NCBI GenBank assembly: GCA_910890315.1
Contig: CAJVGD010000046.1
Span: 186,001-250,000, forward strand
Length of the DNA: 64,000 nucleotides
Source of the DNA: Serendipita indica DSM 11827
Taxonomy: Eukaryota; Basidiomycota; Agaricomycetes; Sebacinales; Serendipitaceae
Reading direction: 5' to 3'
Shown: positions 47,786 through 59,157 of the stretch, piece after piece
How positions within the stretch are numbered: position 1 is the first letter of the stretch
How the letters are laid out: each line of letters begins with the position of its first letter
Translations under genes and position numbers: made by a program
Notes under the pieces: model-generated
Seen by the model: only the letters and a program-made list of their open reading frames with translations
Databases searched by the model: none
What the model was told of the DNA's origin: nothing

Positions 47786-50754
47786 ATGCTCTTGACAATG
47801 CTCAACGCATTCAAAACCGTCCCGACGAGGGCGGCAACGCTCCTCCTGGTCTGGTTATTCATCCTCAGAATCTCGGGGATATACCTATTCACCCGTGGGT
47901 TCCTCCTCTCACGCCTTTCTCTTAGCAATACCAACGACTGCAAAACATGCACGCTTCCGCCCACTCACAAGAGGGCAATATTCCTCATAATTGACGCCCT
48001 GAGATTCGACTTTATCTCTCCGGACCCTCCGAGTCCGCCCAACGAGGCACACCACCATGTCTTCACCCTGCCGCAGGAGCTCTCGGCCAAATACCCTCAT
48101 CACTCTTTTATTTTCAACGCACACTCGGATCCTCCAACTGCAACAATGCAACGAATCAAAGGAGTGACGACCGGTTCGCTACCGACCTTCATCGACATCT
48201 CGGCAAACTTTGGTGCTACGTCAATCGAGGAGGATTCCTTGCTGTCTAGATTAAAAGCAGCGGGTAAAAAGGTATTCCCGTCAACTGTTTCACACGGTCA
48301 TTGACTCTTGGCAGATTGCATTCATGGGAGACGACACCTGGATGAGCTTATACGCCGATTTGTTGGATGAAAGCCATCCATTCGATTCTTTCAACGTCGA
48401 AGATCTTCACAGCGTGGATAACGGTGTCGTCGAGCATCTATTCCCACTGCTACAACAGCCCATCAAAGACTGGGACTTTCTTATCGGTCATTTCCTAGGT
48501 GTCGACCATGCCGGACACAGAGTAGGTCCTGGTCACTCTACAATGAAGAGCAAGCTTCAGCAGATGGATCGAACATTACGCCAGGTAGTCGAGCTCTTGG
48601 ACGATGACACGCTCTTAGTTGTCATTGGCGATCATGGAATGGACACCAAAGGAGATCATGGAGGAGACGATCCCCTGGGAGACCTCGGCGGCGACATGGA
48701 TATACAGCAAATCCACGGCCCTCCGGGCAGCCGACTTTGGAGAGATACCCGCGTTTCTTCTGCCAAATGTTACATTCCCTAATGCTCCCTCTTCGCACCG
48801 TGGTATCCAACAAATCGATCTCGTGCCATCCCTCGCTCTTCTCCTCGGTATCCCTATCCCTTTCAACAACCTGGGTACTGTCGTTCCAGAGCTCTTTGCA
48901 AGGGGCGACAACCTTCGCAAGGCTCTGAATCTGAATAGCCATCAGATCAAACAGTACCTGGACGTCTATCGCGCAAGTGCATCCGGAGCAGAGCTAAACC
49001 CTTATTGGGAGACTCTGGAAACATCATACCGGGGTACGACCGCTGGGTCGTCGCCAGAAGAAAATCACTCGTTTGCTCGACTGGCACTCGAGAGCTGTCG
49101 CGCCTTGTGGGCTCAGTTTAGCATGACCCTCATTATACTTGGGCTGGTGGTCATTCTGGCCACCATTCCGGCCACTGCTCTCTTCACGCGCTCCACTCCA
49201 GACTGGCCGGATACAACGGTTGATACGGTCGCAAACTCCATGCTCGCCTTCTTGGTCGGTGCAGCCGCTGGCTTCGCCATTCACATCGCTCTCGCTAGCT
49301 TCCTAGCTATGCCGATGTCTTCACTCCAGACCACCTTGTTCGGCGGCAGCGCACTGGCAGCGATTGCCTTATCATACGCCAACACACCTGTGTCTACGCT
49401 GAGAATCTCCAAATCGACCTTCGTTCTCCTCATTCAGTCCATCCTTCTCTTCTCCAATTCATTCGTCTTCTGGGAAGAGCGAGTCGTTCCGTTCCTCTTG
49501 GTCACCAGTGTCACGATATTGGTAATTCCCCTGCGAACCGCCTCTGGTCGACTACTTCGCCGCGGCCTCTTCTTCTGGAGTGTATTTGTCGCATGCGTGC
49601 GGCTCATAAATCTCAGCACTGTCTGTAGAGAAGAACAGGGAGCATATTGCCATGTGACCTTTTACTCATCATCCGTTCTACCGTCACCTCCTCTTCTCGT
49701 CCTTTTGGCAAGCATTCCAGTCGCTCTCATGCTACCGACCGTCGTCAGACGGTTTATGAAGATTGCCGCAGCAGATCACGCCCTCGCGCCAATCACCGTT
49801 GAAGGATATCTGCGTCTAGCACTCTTTGGAGGCACATCGTTTTGGCTTTTCGACTGGCTAGAGAGCCATCACAGCTCACTCGGTCTGGATCAAACCATTA
49901 GTACTACAACGATTCGTATAATTCGCACCACCATCTCCAAAATCATCATGTGGACAAGCGGCCTCGGACTCGCAGTCTGGTCTGCGAGCCCCCTTAATCT
50001 TGCCATCCGAAAGCAAACAGATGGCTCCGGAAAAGTGACTGTTCAAGTCCTTGGCTTCACCAACAGCTACGGCTCTTTCTATCTATCTTTCCTTCTTTAC
50101 ATCTTTACGAGCATCTGGATCACATCTCAACTCTCCGCCCAGATATCCCTCGCGCTTTGCTTTACCGCATTCCTTGCCTACCTCGAACTTGTGGACACCG
50201 TCCGCGATGTGACCCCAGCAGAAAGACCAGGTATATATCGTGCGCCAACCCTCGCACAAGTAACACCTGTTGCTCTTCTGGCACTCCAAGTATTTTACGC
50301 GACGGGCCACCAAGCGACACTCAACTCGCTACAATGGAAGTCGGCGTTTATACTCAGTGCTGAACGAAGCCTATGGTCGCCTGTAACGGTGACCTTGAAC
50401 ACAATCGGTCCGGTGTTCATCGTGGCGCTCGCCACGCCATTGTTGGCACTATGGGCAGTGGAGCCCTTTAATCCAACATCAAGCGTTCAAACTCAGCAAA
50501 GATATGTCGTCCGTGGGGCCCTGCGGAGTAGTTTGCTCATCAGCAACTACTTCACGGTGATTCTACTGGCTAGTGCCGCTTGTGCCATGGTTCTCCGACG
50601 GCATCTTATGGTGTGGAAAGTGTTTGCTCCTCGATTTATGCTTGCGGCACTGTGTACCATTGCGGTCGATCTTGCTGGGATCATTGGGATGTTTGGTGGA
50701 GTCGGCACCGTTGTACAGCGCGTTTCATCAACGTATCAGGGAGTGACAGAGTAA
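47786..50754 (+). CDS. GPI13: GPI ethanolamine phosphate transferase 3 (PIG-O), one apparent frameshift
   Basis: Two exons (47786-48271, 48315-50754). The ER enzyme adds ethanolamine phosphate to the third mannose of the GPI anchor, the group later linked to protein. The N-terminal span is followed by the phosphodiesterase-like domain: KRAIFLIIDALRFDFISPD, TATMQRIKGVTTGSLPTFID, GDDTWMSLYADLLDE, FLGVDHAGHRVGP and VIGDHGMDTKGDHGG. The C-terminal half has a dozen or more hydrophobic spans. The frame breaks at 48677-48679: dropping one G from GGG turns the region into DDPLETSAATWIYSKSTALR, the expected family sequence, and gives about 974 residues. A metal-binding alkaline-phosphatase-type site can be traced through the Asp/His residues in these motifs. 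It is divergent from the hydrolase gene, with 151 bp between starts. Confidence 0.9.
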
Positions 50755-50861
50755 TAGATAGCCTACAAGTAGTAGCTAATATAATCCGAATGATATGCTA
50801 CATCGTATCCATTAGGCAGAGATCCTTTGGGTCCAAACACCGCAGAGGACGGTTAGGTCTC

Positions 50862-51951
50862 TCACCGAGGCGTCACATCCTCGACACGGATGTCACTAGA
50901 GGTGGCCTGGCTTCTGATTTCGTCCTCTTCATCACCCCTGTGCGACTTGCTTTCGTCCGTCTCGACTTCCGGTTGGAGGCTAGGCATGTCGCCCATGAGA
51001 GAATTCTCGCTGAGAATCTCCTCTACATCGAGATAACCTTCTTGTATCTGTGTAGCCAACGCGAATGTATCCTCTTCTTCGTCATCACTAGACTGTTGCT
51101 CGAGGATTGCTCTTCTGGCCTCTGTCTCCTCTGTCTCAGAGTCATCGTCTGCATCGTCGTCAGAGTCCGGGAACGGCGTCTTGGGGATCGTCTTCCGCTT
51201 CTTATACTGTGGAGTTGCCTCTGAAAAGGTCACACCACCCACATTTTTTCTCTTCACGGCTTTGCGTGCAGGCGTGGTTGGATTCAATGTCCTCTGCCGC
51301 GAGCCTCCGTCGTCCGCTTCCGTCCTAGATTCTGCAGGGAGAACAGACGGAGGAGGTGTGGGTGTCTTTGTGAATGCATTCATGAGCTTGACTTCTTCCG
51401 ACGTCGGAGGGGGTGTCGATGGTCCCATGGGTGCAGTCACTGCACTCGATGTCCCAGACGCAATTCCAGCATCAAAAGGCGCGGCTAGGTCCATCATTGG
51501 GTCCAACTCTCGCATGGGTTGGGACCCTTGCTGACCAGAGGCAAGGGCCGATTCAATCTGTGAACTCAGCGACGGCGCGGGGGGGATATTCGAAAATGCG
51601 GGACTCATTCCTATCCCAAGGGTGGAGAATTTGGTGGCAGAGGAACCCCGTATCGAATCCGGCACATGCAATCCCGCGTTTGCTTGCGAGGATCCGAGCG
51701 ACGTTTGGGTGCCAAGGTAACGAAATGGAAGCGAAGACACTACATTCTAAAATTCAGACTCCATAATGAACATGCGATGATGCGAGCGTACCCGTACTTT
51801 CGCCCGCGGCCTTTCGATAGTCGTGTAAATCACGCAGACGAATGGGTTCGTGCACGTCGATATGGCTTATTATATGTGCCTGTAGCAGTTCTTTTTGGTC
51901 AAACTCTCTCGTGCAATTTTTCCAGCGGCATTCGTAAAGTGGGGTAGCCAT
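50862..51951 (-). CDS. C2H2 zinc-finger protein with acidic tail
   Basis: Two exons (51951-51798 and 51739-50862) give 343 residues. One C2H2 finger lies at the N-terminus: YECRWKNCTREFDQKELLQA then HIISH, with Cys-x4-Cys and His-x3-His spacing. The rest is Ser/Pro-rich, then basic (ARKAVKRKNVGG; QYKKRKTIPK, likely a nuclear signal), then strongly acidic (DSDDDADDDSETEE). It is probably a nuclear DNA- or protein-binding factor; I do not recognise an orthologue. Start at MATPLYECRW, since the frame upstream opens with TTG. The gene ends about 107 bp from the convergent GPI13. Confidence 0.7.
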
Positions 51952-52033
51952 AGTCGAGGCCAAAGTTTGTACTCAACATGCGACCAGTCGAGTTGTGGCA
52001 AATGTGATACAGACTGGTGGTACATTGGAGCTA

Positions 52034-52075
52034 CTCTAATCACTCATCTCGACGCTCTAATCACTCATCTCGACG
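52034..52075. repeat. 21-bp tandem duplication at the 3' end of BDP1
   Basis: Two identical adjacent 21-bp copies (52034-52054 and 52055-52075). The second overlaps the last codons and stop of BDP1, so each copy read on the minus strand gives RRDE followed by a stop. It is a simple slippage or unequal-exchange product. Confidence 0.85.
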
Positions 52076-54113
52076 GAAATCCCTTCCACCACCGGGAAGG
52101 CTAAGACCCCCACCGACCTTGACGCTCGTTCGAATCACCGGCGCAGAGGAAATGGTCGGTGGACGTCCCATTACAACTGGTCTAATACCTCCGTTATGCA
52201 GTGGCTGAACGTGTCCTTCATGATTGGTTTGCTCGTCCGCTCGCGACTCGGAAGGAGGTACCGCCGACCCAGAAGATTGCTTGGACTTGCTCGACTTGCG
52301 CTTCCCTTTAGAGCGTGAAGCTGATCTTCCTCTGATCGAGGTGTTGCTTGTCCCCTCTCCACGGTCAGACTCGCCTCCACTAAACGGTGCACTCGAGATG
52401 CTATTCTTAGTCAAACCCTCGTTCTCCTTTTCTGCATCATCACCCTCTTCCTCGATACCTGGTCCCTGCAATTGAAGTGGTTCTATATGTGGGATAGGTC
52501 CAGAGAAATCGAGCCCAGTTTCTCTTGAGAGCAACTCGAGATCTGCGACTGAGTCAGCTTGATTGAAACTCGAGTATAGCAAGCGCATACCGTACGGAAG
52601 TCTCATCTTCGAACTGAGGTGCAATGTTACTTTGGCGGGATGATTCTTGTCTTCTGCTCTATATTTGTTGCGTACCATGGTCCGAGTACGATTAGGAAGA
52701 AGTCGAGCGATTAGGTCAAAATTGGTATGAAACATCCGGAGGCCCTGCAGAAGTCGGTGAGTTGGCAGTCCAGTCCTTTCTAGAGACGCATACCAAGTAG
52801 AATTGCTCTGTTTCTTCTGGTGACCATCTGTCGGTTCGTGGTTTTCTCGAATGTGACGCGAAATTGGTAAACTTGTCACGGTCAGTTTCAATGACAACCT
52901 CCAGAGGACCCTTTGCTGCAAGTTCGGCCTCGGCTTCCTTCTGTCGATCATATTCCATCTCCGTTTCGTCGAGTACAAACTCGCCGCTGGCGTCTAGTCG
53001 GACTTTGGGCGCACGAGTCATGGCTTTTGCTACACCAGCATAGTCGTCCTCGTCTTCATCGAGTTGCATATCGGCATCTGCGTCATCGTTGCTCGTTTGC
53101 GTTTGTGGGAGTGCCTCTCGAGAAGAGCGTCCACGCCTTGCCCTGGTGCTCATCTCAAATTCCTCCTCCTCGTCCATTGGAAGTCCGAGCTCCTTTCGCC
53201 TTGTCAGTTCCCGAAGTCGAGTATTTCCTTCCTTCCTCTCCTCTTTGCTCTTCTCCGCTTTGATAAATGTTTCCAAAAATCGCGAGCTGACTCTTCCCTG
53301 TCCGGCACCGTTGCACAGGTCCTTCATCGACATTGTAGTCTCATCCAGTGGATGACCTTCCTCTGGAAGTTCGAGTGTGGGCTTGTCTACTCTTGGGCGG
53401 GGTTTTCGACGGCGACGAGAGCGCTTCGTCCTGTTCTCCGAGTCTGATGATTCGGAAACCTCTTCTCCTCCCTCTGTAGGCTGCTGGGATGGGTCTTGGG
53501 CTCCTTCCTCCAAGGTGTCCTGTGCCCTTTTATTTAGTCGTCCCTTCTTGCTCGTGACGGTTGTTGTTGCATGTGATGCTTCATCTGTACTGCTTTTCCC
53601 CCGCTTTCGCTTACGTGGGACCTTTGCTTTCCTTTGCATCACTTCCTCTTCTGGGGACATTACAAAAGGGATCGAGAGTTGCATCGGTTCCAGAGGGGCC
53701 TGTGGTTCGACCAATCGTGCGGGCTGGAGATTTGCAGTTGTTCTTTGTCCAGGCATATTAATGGATTTAGGGCGATAACTCGATGTAGAAGGCATTGCGA
53801 GTGCGACTGGAGCCGAGCAGCTGGTGGATGGTTGCGTATGAGACGGCAGGGAGCTCTGTGTTGTCGGCTCCGATCTCGGAGGCTCTTCGGTCTGATAACT
53901 GCTCTCTGTGAACCATGAGTTACCCAAATGCCTCCATATTTGTAGGTACCAACCTGTTGCACCCGATGGATGGGCTGGTAATGGCGTGGGGTCGACTAAT
54001 AGCACTCTGGGAGGTGCACTCGCTGGTACTCCTGCCGAAGGAGGCTTCTGCTTCGACCCAGAGGACGAATGCGGCTTTTCCGTCGATGTGTCCTTTGAAC
54101 TACGGGGCATCAT
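52061..54113 (-). CDS. BDP1: TFIIIB subunit B'' (Bdp1)
   Basis: Model of five exons (54113-53954, 53905-52794, 52744-52591, 52548-52061, the last two separated by a 42-bp intron that could instead be read through partly in frame) giving about 637 residues. Bdp1 completes TFIIIB and helps open RNA polymerase III promoters. The diagnostic extended SANT domain is split by an intron: DRWSPEETEQFYLGLRMFHT, NFDLIARLLPNRTRTMVRNK and YRAEDKNHP. Upstream are TMSMKDLCNGAGQGRVSSRF and DASGEFVLDETEM, both typical of Bdp1. The N-terminal half is basic and Ser/Pro-rich (PRKRKRGKSS; RTKRSRRRRKPRP). The C-terminal tail is basic and Ser-rich with DFSGPIPHIEPLQ. Start at MMPRSSKDTS. Confidence 0.9.
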
Positions 54114-55057
54114 GGGCCGAAATTTTGTTCCACCCTTTTCTGAAGTGACATTTAGAGTCGTACGAGAGATGTAGAACACACAAAAGGCGAGTTTCGGGTC
54201 AGTGGTCGCTTCAGCGCTTGAATATGAACAAACCTATGCGCGACATGGCTCAAATAGAAACTAGAAGTACAAGTAATGTAGGATTAAGGCACTCCTCCCG
54301 GCTTGTTGTCACAAGGCCAGATGCGGTCGGGTCCAGATTCGCCTTGCCACAATGCAGAGTCAGGAGGCTGTACTCGGTGGCTTTATCACCGGAACGTCTC
54401 TAGTGTGTACTGTAACCTCCGATTTGAGTATTTAACGGCATCACTACTTGCTTGGTAGGTCTCCCGAGAAATGAATGAGGACCAAGGAAAGGATTCGACA
54501 TTCATAACTCGTTTAATCATCAACCTCTACGTGTCATTGAGCAATTAAGCCAATGGAAAGATGGGACGAACCAGCATAGGTGTGCCCTTTGTATGCAGCT
54601 ACGTACCCTGAAAAGAATTCGATAAAGATTGAGGCTGGATATTCTTTTGCAGCAGTTTAACGACAATTGCGGCACCTGCGGGATATGCGGCAACTGCGGG
54701 AGAGCCTAGCCAGGAGCAAGTTTGCAGTCTGGGCGCTCATCGGCTCGTAAAAGGTGACCTACTTTATGCTTATGCACATAATAAATTAGCCAGTATCAGT
54801 ATCCGTGTAAGGTGTAGAGCGGTTGCCTCCCTGTTTGAAACTCCGCATACCGATCTCTGACCCTATCATTGCCCGAGGCCTCTCGACATCGGTGCAAGAT
54901 GATGAAAAGTGTCAATAATTCATGCCGGAAGCTCCACAATGCTGGTCATTGAGGCCTTCCGTGACGTACGCCACTCGTCATCTATTTAGCCATCTATTAC
55001 AAGAGTATATAATCCATTGACGACTCACAATTGTTTTTTCTCTTCTACTACTTTGAT
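54114..55057. other. Intergenic region
   Basis: 944 bp between divergent genes. I see no coding frame, RNA gene or repeat in it beyond short GC-rich strings such as GCGGCAACTGCGGGA near 54690. Confidence 0.5.
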
Positions 55058-55882
55058 ATGTGGATCGCTCACTATGCCTCGGGCTTGATTGCAAAGCCAT
55101 TCGCGCCAGACGTTCCCCTCTCGTTGTTGGCTCTCGCCGGCGCACTTCCAGATGCATTCTTCTTCGTTCTCAACCTTGGCGGCCTCGAATCTTTTTCCAT
55201 ATCTTCCAAAGTCCTGCGTAAAGGAGGTTGTTTTCCCTACAATGCCGACTATCCGTTTTCGCATTCCCTGCTTGGCATGGGCGTGATTGGTGGGCGTTCT
55301 CAGACCCATATAGTATGACTTTGTGACCTCGAGGAACATCATAACAGGCTCCATCTTGGCCTTTGGCTATTCCGCTACCAAGAAGAAAGCGTCGGTCCAA
55401 GACATGCTTGCTATTGTCATGTGCTCCCTCAGTCATTTCTTGCTCGAAGTGCCTACGCATCGACATGGTACGCCGCTTGGCCGTTCAGCGCTGTTGTCTG
55501 ACACGCCGTAGACACTAAGATCACCCCGACGGACAATATTGAACTCGGCGCAGGGTTATTTGATTATCCATCAGCCACACTCGCTGTTGAACTCGCAATC
55601 TTCTTCGGAGGCCTCTGGGTGTACACTCGATACGCCCCGGCTATAACTAAATGGGTTACATGAAGGAGGGTCAACGTTGGAGGTTATACGCTCTAAGTAT
55701 CTTCATGATTGCGCAGCAGATTCACTTCTGCTATGGCTCGTATGTGATTTTGGAATTCGCATTGTTCGTGATGCTAACCCATTGCTAGTGCCCCAACGTC
55801 AGAGACACGTTTTGTTCATGCACCAATGTTCTTGTTCAACATCCTCCTCAGCTGTTGGGCCCTGGGCAAGCTCGAAAGCTAA
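55058..55882 (+). CDS. Conserved fungal integral membrane protein, one apparent frameshift
   Basis: Four exons (55058-55289, 55348-55467, 55512-55739, 55789-55882), one base short of a multiple of three. The protein reads MWIAHYASGLIAKPFAPDVP, LLALAGALPDAFFFVLNLGG, GCFPYNADYPFSHSLLGM, LAIVMCSLSHFLLEVPTHRH, DNIELGAGLFDYPSATLAVE and LFNILLSCWALGKLES. The conserved histidines and aspartates (ALPDAFF, YPFSHSL, SHFLLE) recall membrane-bound metal-dependent hydrolases of the DUF457/YbcI kind; that relation is a guess. The break is at 55649-55651: a fourth A in the run restores ITKMGYMKEGQRWRLYAL. Corrected length about 224 residues. An upstream exon cannot be excluded because the frame is open for nine codons before the chosen ATG. 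Confidence 0.68.
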
Positions 55883-58800
55883 GTTCCGAAGTGCAGCTGA
55901 CCTAGACTCCACCCTCAAGGCTTTCTATAAAGTTGATAATGGAAAATCTATTTTTACGTACATTACGGAATCATTAGGTGAGACCGTCTCTGGCGAGTGG
56001 CCAATCTCCAAGCACCGCTGCTTGACGCCACGTATAATAAAACCTTGTTGAGATGTATGAACAAGAGACGGACAACCTTTCCAATCACGCGCCTCCGTCT
56101 TTACAATCCCCATTATTCAAACGCCCCGATATCAATTAGTGGCCATTATTATACATTTGTCGCCTGATGAGGGACAAGGGATGACGTTCAATAGGTCACG
56201 GGCGCCACTAGTAGAGCTTTCATGATCGAAAAGCGCGGGCGGAAGCGCGCGGACGGCCCTTGGTGTCGGGCGGCGGCGGTCGGTGATTGGGTGAGTAAAT
56301 AGTTGACACTATTCCGACGCTTCATGGCGCAAAGGGTCTACGGCGCTCCTTATTCAGCGGTCAATGGGCTCGCCATTCCCCTGGAGGATAGATTGACTCT
56401 AGCCACCTTTGGCCAGCCGCGGATAGAGGAATACGTGATCACGAGTTTCCGTACAGCTTGCTTGATGATGTTCCGTGCCGAGTTCTTCTTCCCCGTGATG
56501 CCATGCCTCCCAACTTTTCGTCCAAGTGTCTTGCTAATACGGACAACGCGACGTAACAAAGTGGGTGTAGCCATGCTGACCACGTTGTCGATCCACATAT
56601 ACAGACGCGAACAGTGGTCTAGTGGACAGGCTGCATTGCACGTCTCGATCGTCCCATTGTTGGAGAGCTCAGTCGTCGGGCCACCAAATTGGTGATCACG
56701 ATCAACAAAGTATCAAAGTTTGACTCTCCTAATCCATAAGAAGCGCCACATAGCGCCTTGCTAGTTTTTTCTACGCCGCCCTCTCGAATATAGCTGATCA
56801 ACGACTTCCTTTTCAGCCATGGACCGTCTCGCGGAGCTCGCCGCGCCCAAGCTAAACCTTGATGGTCAACAATTTCTTTGATCCCCATGTTTAGATGAAT
56901 AGAAATTCCCGCGGGTTCGCTGAACTGGTCGGGGGTCACCTGAGGCGGAATGGATTTAGACGTGCATCCGCGCTCTGGAAAAAAAAAGTAGACGTAATTC
57001 TAACGTCCTGGCCACCCCCTGACGGAAAGTCTTCATGAGGGGTTAGCGCTCGTCGTGCCAGGCGCCGCCGAGAATGTAGACTGTCCCACTGGTTTGGTCC
57101 CGTCGCGGCCACTCGGTTTGTGCGGCCAAAGGAAAGAGAGTGTATGTATGTCATAGTGTGTCGTGGTAATAATCCATTGTTTTATATTGGGCTTGTCTTT
57201 CTACCTGAAAGAGCGAGTGCGCGAGTCGGGGATTGGCTGGATGTCCCCATACTTTGAGGTGACAGCCAAAAAAAAAATGGGAGAATGTGAGTCCTGGCTG
57301 AAATGGAGTACGTAATAAGATGGCCAATGACCTCCAGTCTCGTCCAGATAGGTGTATAGCCCCACTTTCCAATCGAAACTTTGATGTCCGTTTCCCATGC
57401 AAACAGTTTTCGCGCATGTCTCGAGCATTGATTACCATGATCGTGCTCCCAACTTAAATTGTGGGGGTTGGTTTCGAGGTTGTGTTCCAAAGTCCTGGTT
57501 CCAAAGTCTAATTAACAGATTATTGTCGCACCGTTTCATAATTCTAAGGCGCGGCGGAGTTTGAGGATGAACAAGGGGGGAGCAAAACAGGGTCTCTGAC
57601 TGGTTGCAATCCGCGACGTTTCCAGCAACAGAGGACAAACCAGCCGAATACATACCTAAGAGTTTGAGTCGTGAGCGGCCGACTCTCTTACATACACACA
57701 CACACTTGCTGAACATTGCATGGGTGGGGGAGGGATTGGCGTATTTGCATAGTTTGTGCCATGCGAAACAATGTCGGAACAAAGGAACAAGGACGGGACG
57801 CGCAAGAGCCCGGTTTGACGGGCGTACCGTGCGTGCGGGTGGGCGGGGGAACGGCGGGTTTGAGAGCAAAGGGAAGAAGGGGGAGCCCGAGTTTACGGCA
57901 AATCCACGATCACTGACGTGCGGTCAAACGATATGCCCGCCCATCTGTCTGTTCACTTTTTGATGCGACGTCGGGACATGCGCTATTATGGGCGTGCGAT
58001 CGACCAACGGCTGGGTCGGTTGTGTCGCTTCGAGGTTCGTGGGTGAAAGTGCTGTACCAGTACAACCAAAGACGTTGAGGAGCGTGAGCGTTGTACCTGC
58101 TGGGAGCCGGTCTTGGGATTCATCTAGAGCGTGAGTGTTCGTCTCTGGTTAGCCTCCCCGAAAAAGCCTCCGTTCCGTCTTGCAGCCATTCATCGGTTCC
58201 CGGGACGTGTGTGGAGGTAGGGGCTGCCCACGTCTAGGGGTTTACAATTCCTCTCAGAGTTCACACAGCCCCAGTGTACCAGTTTTAGATATCCAAAGCG
58301 AATAGAAAGTAACACTCAAACAATCTGCAGGGGCCATGAAAAAAAGAACAACGTCGCGAAGGGCGACGAGAGGTGCACAGACAGGAAATGAATAAGATAC
58401 AGTTTGACAACGATTTCCAGTTGACATACAGATTTATTCAGAGGGAAGTTGTTGTATTTGTCCCAGGATGGTGTTACCGGATATGGCTGCCCGAAAGAGG
58501 AGGGGTCCGACTTCCTATTTTGATCGTCGGACTCTGTCCCTCGCCTTCGCGGGGCCTCGGCGGACGCCGGCCGCAGACTGAGCCCACCAGAGGCTTTGCA
58601 AGGGAATTGGATAGCAGAGGCAAGCAGTAGGGTTCCCAAAAAACTGGTCAAAGTCGCGCATCGCCTGCTCGCCATGGGGACCGTCGTCCAAGGCCACAAA
58701 AATGGGGTGAAAGCCCATTCTCGACAAGCCTTGGTGAGATGAGTGTGGTCAGTGGCTGTGCTTTGCACGGAATCGACAGACAAAAGTTCCTTGTTTCCGA

Positions 58801-59157
58801 ACAAGGAGCCAACAAACATTGTACCAAATAGACCTTGACTTTATAACTAGGATGCCGCGTCCGCCCATTGCAAAGTCGATCATCAGCCAGAACTCCCTCC
58901 AACTCTCGTCTCCGCCGCTTGCCGCGTCTCTCGTCTTTTCGAGTCTCCCTTTTTCTTCTCCTTTAATTAACGACAGTTAACGCTCACAAGACACAAATTT
59001 GGACTCTCGCAGAGCACCCACCAACACAAACCCCGGCAACGCCTTAGCTCTTAAACCTCGACCACGACCTTCCCCTCGCCCCCTCGCCCCCCCCTCACCC
59101 TTCTTGCAGTCCAGCCCTTTTTGCACACTTAACGTCGACCTCAATATCTCCTAAAAA
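55883..59157. other. Long gene-free stretch
   Basis: About 3.3 kb with no gene I can support, in a window where gaps are usually 100-700 bp. Frames such as 56303-56695 plus, 57432-57869 minus and 58316-58819 minus have no domains, no credible splice partners and irregular composition. A short CA run lies near 57691. The last 250 bp before 59158 are pyrimidine-rich on the plus strand, as expected of a leader and promoter for the next gene. A long untranslated leader or a noncoding RNA is possible. Confidence 0.45.

Noticed and set aside
22624-54113. A functional cluster of general transcription factors (TOA1, BDP1, C2H2 protein)
   Set aside because: They are 28 kb apart among unrelated genes; fungal housekeeping genes are often interspersed like this.
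56609-56680. tRNA-like string (GTGGTCTAGTGGACAGGC)
   Set aside because: It resembles an internal A box, but no B box (GGTTCGAATCC-like) and no cloverleaf stems follow at the right distance.
57432-58819. Minus-strand frames of 145-167 residues in the gene-free gap
   Set aside because: No homology-like motifs, mixed hydrophobic and basic composition and no supporting splice sites; treated as chance.
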